From NCBI RefSeq assembly GCF_037042905.1, contig NC_087253.1:7576501-7640500 (forward strand): a stretch of 64,000 nt of DNA, written 5' to 3'. A program made the translations under genes and the position numbers. The stretch is from Lytechinus pictus. Taxonomy: Eukaryota; Echinodermata; Echinoidea; Temnopleuroida; Toxopneustidae. The notes beneath the pieces were generated by a model. It worked only from the letters and a program-made list of their open reading frames with translations. It was not told the DNA's origin and did no database searches. Below, piece by piece: positions 51,737 to 60,497 of this stretch (position 1 is the first letter of the stretch; each line of letters opens with the position of its first letter).

Positions 51737-52049
51737 TAATGGGATCATATCGATCGAATCGGCCCAATCATGGCCCAAACTCGACGGCCATGATAAATGC
51801 AAGTGGCTTGTCATTTTCATCGAAATACCTGTCATACTCGTCGCTACAAGTCTACATACCGGACGTCACTGTTTTCCGACTGGACGCACTCATTTGATAA
51901 ATATAGAACTTATTCTTGCCCATATTTTTTAATAGACATGATTTATAATCTGCTGACCAACTAAGTGTAAGCTCAGAATTTATTTAAATTACTCCAAATG
52001 CACGATTCCACTAACGGGACCTTATTTCGTATTCTAGGTGTGACGCGGC

Positions 52050-52055
52050 AATAAA
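52050..52055 (+). promoter_or_regulatory. Candidate poly(A) signal of the dehydrogenase gene
   Basis: AATAAA lies 314 bases after the stop codon at 51736 and just before the repeat element beginning at 52212. It is the first good hexamer downstream of the stop that I noticed. Confidence 0.4.
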
Positions 52056-52211
52056 GCAGGTCATGAAAAATATTCTAAAAATAATGATGATTAAAACTTT
52101 TGATACCCTACCGGAATGAAGAATTATCTAATTCCCTCTATCATTTTACGTTGGTAAATATAAAAAATCATAATATGAACATTAGAACGTGTATTTATGT
52201 TTCTGTTTCTC

Positions 52212-53013
52212 TTAACCCTAGATAGACGGGGCTATTCGGACGCCTAAGAAAACTGGGGGGGGGGGGCTGATTCAGCCCCCCCCCCCCTTTATGATCTCGG
52301 CCGTCGATGGCGCGATCGCGACGGAAATTGGCACGTGTTTTACCCATGGGATTATTTACAAAACTATAATATCAAATTCTGCAAAAAATCTCATTGCTCA
52401 TTAATTATGCTAATCTATGCGTAAAATCGTAAGTTTGCTATGATTAATAATTTATTAATTAGAGCAAACTTATGATTTTACGAATTTTTTTATAATGCCC
52501 CTAAAATGCAAATTTTTGTTTCACATACTTTAGATGGGCATCTGATCAAATTTGTTTTTCAAAAAATTCAACATCACATTTATTTTCTTATGTATTCTAT
52601 TGTGTTCTAAATTCTTATGTATTTCTTTGTTTTTCGATTTTTTTTTATTTTTATTGTTTTTTCATTGGAAATTGTCGGGAGCTTTATTTTGACCATAAAC
52701 AAGATAAAATTAATTGATTTTAAGCCGTAAAAGGAAAAAAAATACATTTTATGAATTTTGGCTAAAACATTATTTGTATTGGATTTGTACACAAATTCAC
52801 GTTTTTGAGTAATTGGGGTCTGCATGCATTTACGAAATGTTGCGTAATTCCGGAACCGCGTATCCGGGGGTCACAATTTTGGTCTCAAAAGTTGCGCGAG
52901 ACTTGAAAGTAAAAAGTCTGTGAGCGACGCGACTAAAAAATTCCGAGCAGTGGATTTATTGCGAAAAATGCTGGGGGGCGGCTGAATCAGCCCCCCAGTC
53001 TTCTTAGGGCTAA
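52212..53013. mobile_element. Interspersed repeat family A, copy 2
   Basis: Bounded by TTAACCCTAGATAGACGGGG and GTCTTCTTAGGGCTAA. It shares with copy 1 the tgctgcgtaatt/tgttgcgtaatt block, ggtctcaaaa, gcgcgagactt and the G/C-run hairpins. Same orientation; downstream of the dehydrogenase gene. Confidence 0.75.
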
Positions 53014-54184
53014 TGGTAACTCAAGTAGGAACTCTGCAGGGAAAGCATTTTTGCTGGTAAACGCCAAGGTGGTATAATTATAACCAGTTACCTAGTAAAC
53101 ATTTTACGTCTTGGTTAATGAGTTATAGTCGCTGACTTTATAGACAGCAAATATTTATCTTGGGCCTTTTCATTAAAAAGACAATGGAAAAGTGGGGATT
53201 CGAACTCACAACCTTGCGATTATGAGTCCAATCCTCTAACCATGGGACCACACGACCCAGCTTCAGCTTCTTATGAACGCAATGTATTATAATACAACAT
53301 ATCACTACGCTGTTAACTTGTGAAATAAGCAAGTTTGGAGTTTCATTTTGCGCATGATCAGAAGAAGATCACTTGAACGTATAATTATGTGTTCAACCAA
53401 CATTGAGCATTTCTATTGGGCATTTTCATTCATCCAGGGTGGTGAAAATTTTGTAATTGCTGCCTATTTTTTAACCTTACTAGACAATATCCTTCCCGCA
53501 TTGGGTAAAATACTGCCCCAAATTGGTTGGACACATAATTTACATCGTGGTGGCAAAGATTTGATCCAATATGTTTTAAAGTGTATAAAATAAATAAACT
53601 ACCATTTATTGAAAACTCTTTCCGCCGTCATTAAATTATCTTCAACCTAACCCTAAACCATACAAAGATGAAAATATTCATGAAATGGTCACCCACTAAG
53701 GAATGTGTTTTGTATGTACGAAAAATTACAAAATAACGGAAATATAACGATAAACCTGTTAGGGAACTGCTACATTACAGTTAAAAGTCCTTCACCGTAA
53801 ATAAGATGCAATCAAATTTTTTTTTTTTAGTAAAATACGTAGAAAAAAAACCAGTCACCGGCTGATTAGCTTACCCATTTGGGGAACTCTTAAACTACTG
53901 TTCTACATAGTATTCCACCATTAATCAGACACCTTCAAAATACCCCCAGCGGTGTACGTAGAAACAAATAAAAATTCAACGACTGTTTCGTAAAAAAATG
54001 AAATGTAATGCAATAACAAAACGAAAGTATAACTTTCTAATAATGTAAAATTCAAAGGATTACTTTTTGTTATCTTTTCCCGATTTATTCTACTCGCGAA
54101 GTCGAATAAAAATGAAATATCTGGGGTGGGGTGCTTGTAGTTATCCGGGCCTCAAACCAGTTATAATCGATATTTGGTGAAGAT
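53014..54184. other. Intergenic, no gene seen
   Basis: AT-rich, with the tRNA-Met-like sequence and no further structure that I can support. Confidence 0.5.
53150..53275 (-). mobile_element. tRNA-Met-like SINE or tRNA pseudogene
   Basis: Minus strand: tggtcccatggttagagg (A box), CTCATAA (CAT anticodon loop), gtgagttcgaatcccca (B box). The acceptor and anticodon stems do not pair, so it is not a functional tRNA. Confidence 0.55.
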
Positions 54185-54297
54185 TTCGAAATGGCCGAGT
54201 GGTCTAAAGCGCCTAGCTATACATACAAAAATCAGGGGTTCGATCCCCGGCCGCGGCGCTATGTCCGTGAGCAAGGCATTAAATTATTATTATTATT
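54185..54297 (+). mobile_element. Short tRNA-derived SINE (Leu/Ser-like head) abutting the LINE tail
   Basis: gaaatggccgagtggtctaa is a class II tRNA A-box region and ggggttcgatccccgg is the B box. A short body then ends in ATTATTATTATT. The same ATT run serves as the (AAT)n tail of the minus-strand LINE, so one element probably inserted at the other's tail. Confidence 0.65.
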
Positions 54298-54719
54298 AAA
54301 AACATCTTTCAACAGGATAAAAAATTAATCAGCTCGCAGGCTGTTTCACATAATGGTCCTGCATAAAGAAAATATACACATATTAAAAGGAAAGATTACA
54401 AATAATTAGGAATACATGTAATTATAAACAGCAAAGATTAAAATACAAATAATGCTAAAAAAATGAAACATCAGAAAAAAAGAACAATTAGCAATATTTA
54501 TCTCATAGTAAGATAAAGAAGTGAAGAAAAAGGAAAGAGGTACGTTTTATATATCGATAGTGACAGGAATGGGTCTCAATTTAAAGAATCGTAACAATAT
54601 TAATACTCATAGGAAATCATAATAATCGATAATAAGTAGATGTGTATTATTTGGCAATCATGCTAATAGTATCAATACTACAGATATATATGGACCAAAG
54701 TAGAACAGTTGAATAATTG

Positions 54720-56192
54720 TTATAGATTTGAGCGAAGTTTCTTGTAATGATGTTTGAAACTTTCAACAGAAATGGCATTCTGGATGTCTTCCGGGAGTTT
54801 GTTCCAAGTTACTGCTCCGGCATATTTGAAGGATTGTTTAAATAAGGATATGTTAGGTTTGGGTAATACTACATTTAGTGAATTTGCATTCCTAGTGTTC
54901 ATGCCATGGCGATCGAAGTACATTTCAATTTCATTTGATAAGCGGGGAGGGGCAACGCCCCTTATACACTTGTACATGAGAATTGCCAGAAAATAATCTC
55001 GACGTTGGTCAATAGTTTGCCAGGAGAGTTGATTTATCAATGCATTCCCGCTCGCAATTTGATAGTCAGAAATTCCAGATACATATCTGGCAGCTCTTTT
55101 TTGCAATCTGTTTAGGGGCAGTTTGTAGGCTGCTGGACAGTTGCCCCAAACAGAGATTGCATAGTCTATACAGGGCTGAATTATGCATTTATACAGGATA
55201 TTTAGTACATGTGAACTCAGGAATTTACTCAACTTGCCTAAAGAGTAGATCTTATAGGCAATCGATTTACATAATTCTCTTAAATATACATTCCATTTCA
55301 GGTTTTCATCTATCACAATGCCTAAATATCTTATAGACTTTACCTGTTCAATCAGATCATCATTAATGAATATATTCAATGTATCAGATGATCTTAATTT
55401 AATTAGTATTGTTTTGGTTTTGCTTGTATTAATGCGTAATCGGTTTCGGTTATACCAGTCATTTAAGGCGTCTACATTTTTCTGTAATTTCTTTGTTACA
55501 TCTTCCAACTTACTGTCAGAGGCAAATACTACTACATCATCAGCAAATATGCTGCTAGTACCTTCTGTAATACATTCAGATATATCATTAATAAAAATTA
55601 AGAACAGGATGGGGGCCAGAACACTGCCCTGCGGTACTCCAATTGAAAACTTTTTAATATTAGATAATTTACCTTTGGAAAATACAGCTTGCTTTCTATC
55701 ATTTAAGTAGTTTTTTAACCAAGTGAGCATATTATTGATAATTCCATATTTTTCGAGTTTGAATAGAAGAAGTCCATGATCTACACAATCAAAACATTTT
55801 GAGATGTCTAGAAAGCATGCAGCAACCATTTCTTTCATATTTAATGCATCATAGAAATCATCTAAGACACGATGTAGGCACGTTATTGTTGAATGGTTCG
55901 GAAGAAATGCGTATTGATCAACATTAATCATGTCATGCTTTTGAAGGTAGGATAGTAGTTGAGATTGTATTTCCTTTTCTGTGATTTTGGGGATGTGACT
56001 AACGACTGAGATTGGTCGGTAATTAGATTTTTCGTCTTTTGAACCCTTACCTTTGAAAATTGGTGTCGTACGTGCAATTTTCCAGTCAGCAGGTACAATT
56101 CTCGTATCTAAACTAGTGTTAAATATGTCACATAAGGATTGGGCAATAAAAGGGGCAGCTAATTTCCGAAAATAATTTTGTATCAAAGTCAA
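54720..56192 (-). pseudogene. LINE reverse transcriptase
   Basis: A 490-codon frame with RT motifs in order: NYRPISVVSHIPKI, CFLDISKCFDCVDH (first Asp, about residue 128), GVPQGSVLAP (185-194), SSIFADDVVVFAS (FADD 216-219), RYLGIVID, and the C-terminal WNKLPEDIQ and YKKLRSNL of LINE proteins. It is intact internally but out of frame with the endonuclease part. It has no start of its own in context. Confidence 0.95.
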
Positions 56193-57719
56193 GGATATCT
56201 AAGTTACTATTTGAGTCCAAATTGTCCAAATGCCGTAGAATCATTGAACAGTCAATTGGTTGAAAATTGAATTCATAGATACATGGTGGATGATTCCACT
56301 TTAAATTTTCTTTGCAAAAGGATTTAGAGATATTTTTACCAGTATCAATAAAAAAATCATTCATTTCATTACATTCAATATTACAACTAGGGTCCACAGA
56401 TTTCGACACCCCATGAATCTTATTCAGTTCTGACCATAACTTCTTAGAATTATTTTTATGTTTCTTGTGTACATCATGGAAATATTCTTGTTTCCGCTTT
56501 CGGATAAGACAAGTAATATAGTTTTTTGCCTGCTTATATTTTTCATAATATTCAGTGCGTATTGCATATTCATCAGAAGCCACTGACTTTCTTTTGAGAA
56601 AATATCTAGTGTAGATGAGTTTTATAATGTCAGGGGTCATCCAAGGGCATATTCTATCTTTTACTCTTGCTGTTTTGATAGGTGCTTGTTCATTACATAT
56701 TGTCAGAAAAGATTCCTTCCAGGTGTTCCATGTTTCTTCAAATGGACCGTTATTGTTTCCTTTGAATATTTCAGCATTTTCCACAGAGGCAATGAACCTA
56801 TTTACATCGAATGATTTATAGTCACGAAAACGACGACATTTGTGTTGTTTCTTTTCGGTGGAGAAATCAATGCATGTATATATCATATAATGGTCGCTCA
56901 TAGAAATTTCTGCTACGTCACATATAACGTGTTTCTGAGGAATTGAGCTTAATATGTGGTCTATACAGGTTGAAGAAGTCAAGGTTACTCTAGTAGGTTT
57001 ACGTATCATTTGTGTAAAAAGAAATAAATTTTCTAAGAGATTTATGTGATTTTCATGGAGTGATTCATCAACTCTATAATCTATATTAAAATCACCCATG
57101 ATTACTAAATCAGATGGATCATCGGTTGCCTTTTCAAACACATCCAACATATTGTTAAAGTAATCAGTATTAGAGTCAGGTGGTCTATATAGACAACATA
57201 TTAACAGATTATCAGACAAGGTATTTTTAAGTCTATCCATATCGCCTCTATTTCAGAACTTTTAACATCATCGCGTTGAGTACATGATAATGTGTTTTTA
57301 ACATATATACAAACACCACCACCAAGGCGACCATCTGTTCTATCCCTACGGAAAAGTGCATATCCATCTATTGATACCAGATTGTCACTTATAGTTTCAG
57401 ATAGCCAAGTTTCAGAAATGCATAATACATCAAGATCAATTTTCTGCAAGAGAAATCGCAGTTCATCTAGTTTCCCATACATACTACAGACATTTAAGTG
57501 AGCTAGTTTGAGACCATTGTATTTCTTGAGTTTATTTATACATACATCATAATCATTGGAGTCAGAAATTGACGTAATGTTCAAATTTGAGCAAATATCA
57601 TGATCATCAACATTATCACTAACTACTTCTGCGAGAGTTAACTGTCGTTCATCGGCCACCAGTTTCCTGTCGGGTTCGTCCAATCGCGGGGAAACTCCTG
57701 GCCGCGGGGTGTACGCCAA
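56128..57719 (-). pseudogene. LINE endonuclease region (EEP family), frameshifted
   Basis: Contains KLAHLNVCSMYGK, LCISETWLSE (catalytic Glu), then after a frameshift near 57201-57240 CLYRPPDS, LVIMGDFNID (catalytic Asp/Asn) and MSDHYMIY (catalytic Asp-His). These are the ordered motifs of non-LTR apurinic-like endonucleases. Confidence 0.88.
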
Positions 57720-58743
57720 TGATTGGTCATCCGGTGATCTGTTAAACGCGGTTGGTCGTGCTCAGTAGAGGAGTAATGCCGTAGATGGCGTATGATATTT
57801 CGAGCATAGGCGACGATACCGCTCCAATTCAGATGAATGCCGTCTGACGAGAGATGAATGTGCGGGAGAATCACGTCATTGTCTATGATCGACCATCCGC
57901 GTTGATAGGCCAAAAGTTTGATGTGGGCGTTAACTTCGTCAACTCTTTGGCGTTGGCTGGGGGATTCGCCATATCGATGTATGCTGGTCGATAATGTGAG
58001 CTTAGGGACATCACAGAGGGTGATAATTTCGTCACACAGGGATGATCATTTTGCAATAATCACGTCATTGTTATCACTGGGTATATTATTTGTTCCAAGG
58101 TGTAGAATCACTTAATCAGGAGGACTAGGCGTTGTGAGGTCACAGATGGTGTCATAAGCATTTTCAATTTGGCTCCTGGTAGAGATTTACATTTGATCCT
58201 TCGACGTTTTGACAGCTTTTTCGGCTGTATGTATTTGATCATAGAGTCACCAATAAGTAGAATATCGGCTTTATTTGACTCTGTTGATTTAGCGCTAGGC
58301 TCTGTTGATTTGACGCTTTGTTCAGGTTTGTTTTTGGTCGATTTAGATACAAATATCTCCTGTTGTTTGGATCGATAATCAGCAATCTGAGACTCAAATG
58401 ATTGACCATTGTTGTCTACCTCATTACAAGTTGGGGTATTTAGGCCAAAATTGGTTTTTGCTACAGTGGGCACATTGTCATTTTTAGGGGAAGACACTCT
58501 TTCTATCAGTTGGTCAATTGTTATGGACATTGTCTCGATTTGTTGCTTTAGAAAGTGGAGCTTAGGTTCAATGACGCAGCACTGGCATGGATCGATATCT
58601 CTTTGTTTGGGATTACTGTCCCGTAGGTCTGTAGGGTGACCACCATTACTAAGATGGCCATCTTTGCCAGTTTTAATGAAATGACGGCATATATCTTCGT
58701 TCAATGATGGATAAATCGACTTAAGTTCACTAGTCATGTACAA
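57638..58743 (-). pseudogene. LINE ORF1: coiled coil plus SGNH esterase-like domain, broken
   Basis: The first part (58743-58108) has a heptad-like stretch (KLHFLKQQIETMSITIDQLI, about residues 61-80) and the esterase block I GDS (ILLIGDSMIKYI, about 165-167). A frameshift follows; in the neighbouring frame come HLGTNN (block III) and, at about 57850, the Asp/His block SSDGIHLNWSG. Two stops (in DVIIAK-stop and before VILHLGTNN) lie between. CR1- and L2-clade LINEs carry such an esterase. Confidence 0.75.
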
Positions 58744-58955
58744 TGTACAATGCTCTTTTAAACCACTTTCAAATAAATGGAAATGCTAAATGCATTATTG
58801 GTAACTTAGTGTGAACTTAAAATAAAAATAGAGCAAAAAGAGGTCGGTCGGTATTTCAATAAGTGTCTTCTTTTATAGTAATATTTTGATGGCTGCATCT
58901 GCTATCTTCGGAACTGACTTCTCAAGGCATTTTGTCTGTCCTTGCAAGTGATTTT

Positions 58956-59108
58956 TTATGACTTTGCTTTGTCTTCGTTACTATTTTCTATGGGCATTGG
59001 TCTGTCTTCATAAACGACTTCTAGTTTCTCGGATCGGTCCTCGTTAGTGATTTCTGGTGGCATTGGTCTGTCTTCGTAAATGATTTCTTGTGGCATTGGC
59101 CTGTCTTC
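58956..59108 (-). pseudogene. Continuation of the repeat array beyond the stop
   Basis: Past the stop the same frame reads EDRPMPQEIIY, EDRPMPPEITN, EDRSEKLEVVY, EDRPMPIENSN and ends EDKAKS-stop. The frame and repeat register are preserved. This suggests a recent nonsense change, an assembly/base error, or stop read-through. Confidence 0.6.
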
Positions 59109-59340
59109 TTAAACGACTTCTTGCGCATTGGGTCTGTCCTCGTAAATGATTTCCGGTGGAATCGGCCTGTCTTCGTTACGTATTTCCGGTGGCATTGGTA
59201 TGTCTTCGAAACTGATTTCTGATGGCATTCGCCTGTCTTTGTCACTAATTTTCAGCGGCATTGGTATGTCTTCAAAAGTGGTTTCTGGTGGTTTTGGTCT
59301 ATCTTTGCAACTGCAACCGATTTTATGTGGCAATAGCCTG
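58956..59340. repeat. 33-base tandem minisatellite (coding)
   Basis: About twelve degenerate 33-base units with the core gacagaccaatgccacc on the minus strand. It lies in the last exon of gene 3 and its downstream extension. Other frames are also largely open, a by-product of the repeat being a multiple of three. Confidence 0.8.
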
Positions 59341-59392
59341 TTTTCGAAACCGATTACTGGTGGCATTGCTGGTATCTCCACGAAATCAATTT
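59109..59392 (-). CDS. Gene 3 last exon: acidic/proline 11-residue repeats
   Basis: Enters in phase 1 after the EGF exon and encodes degenerate repeats of the form EDRPMPPEIxY (for example FEDIPMPPEIRN, EDRPIPPEIIY). Each unit is 33 bases. TAA at 59109-59111 falls where sister repeats have TAT (Tyr). No hydrophobic anchor is present. Confidence 0.65.
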
Positions 59393-60457
59393 CTGTGAAT
59401 AGGAATAAAAAAAAAACTTTTTCAACTAATTCAAACTGAAAAGGTTACACACTTACAAGTTGGTATACTTACATGTGGAAGCTAGCGTGAGACATGATAG
59501 GGGGATTTTCAGGGAAATTCTACTAGTGGTGTAGACTAGCATTTAGTTTTACTAAGTACTTAAACAATCTGGCCTGCGATATGAGTTCAAGAACAAAGAA
59601 AATAAATCATCTTCTATTTCATCTACTATCAGCTAAGTCCACTCCCGGTCCTGTGTCGATATTTCGCGAAAAAAAATAGTTTGCATTTTCGGTTGGGCAA
59701 ATTTACGATGATTAATCTCAACTAACAACAGCTTTCAAATGTCGAACGGAAAAAAAACTAATCCACACAAAGTGCACTATTTATAAATATATTGGTATAC
59801 TAGACACGCTAGAGGAGGCAAACAAGATGAACAAAAAAACATGAGATGGAGATAATGTCTGAGCCTGAATATACGTATCATGAAAGGAAATATTTTAAAA
59901 TGATTTGGCAAGAAATATTCTGAAATTGGAGGCCCAATTAAAGATGATCTTTGACTGCGCATGCTTTATCAAATTTCAAGAAGTTAGGGGCTGTTTTTTT
60001 CTTAAAAGATGGACTTTAATCCTTTCCGATTCATGTCCTGGGTAAGTAATGACTGTGTCTAATGGTGTAATAATTGTGACGTAGTATTGACATTGAGAAT
60101 ACATGTAATTAGCATTGAATACCATTTATGATTCACTAATTTTAAACTCACCCATTTTGCAGTGTTGGCCAGTAAAACCGGGTTGGCATACACAGGTGTA
60201 ATTTTGCCATTGGTCTATGCACACCCCACCATTCTGACACGGAGTTACTACACTCAAACAGTCATTTCTGTCTACATACCAAAGATATGCCATGTACTTT
60301 ATTAAAAATCATATATGAGCTGGAACACAGTACGCTTATTCCAAATATATCCAACATGTCTGTGTGTGTGTGTGTATATATATATCTACTTGATCAAATT
60401 TGATCAACTTTTCTCTCTACGGTTGTTTTATTTACCTTGTATTTTGATATACAGGTG

Positions 60458-60497
<40 letters not shown>

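Larger units (their letters stand above)
54298..58760 (-). mobile_element. Degenerate non-LTR retrotransposon (LINE, CR1/L2-like) with ORF1 esterase
   Basis: A minus-strand LINE with a coiled-coil/esterase ORF1, an apurinic-type endonuclease, a reverse transcriptase and a 3' end in TTTTTAATAATAATAATAAT. At least three reading-frame breaks (near 58100, 57220 and 56160) and two in-frame stops in the esterase region make it inactive as it stands. The clade assignment rests on the esterase ORF1 and the microsatellite-like 3' end and is tentative. The 5' border is uncertain. Confidence 0.88.

Noticed and set aside
53165..53260. A tRNA-Met gene on the minus strand
   Set aside because: A and B boxes are good, but the acceptor and anticodon stems do not pair.
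59146..59439. 97-codon plus-strand Gly/Ser-rich frame
   Set aside because: It is antisense to the 33-base repeat exon; open because the repeat is a multiple of three.
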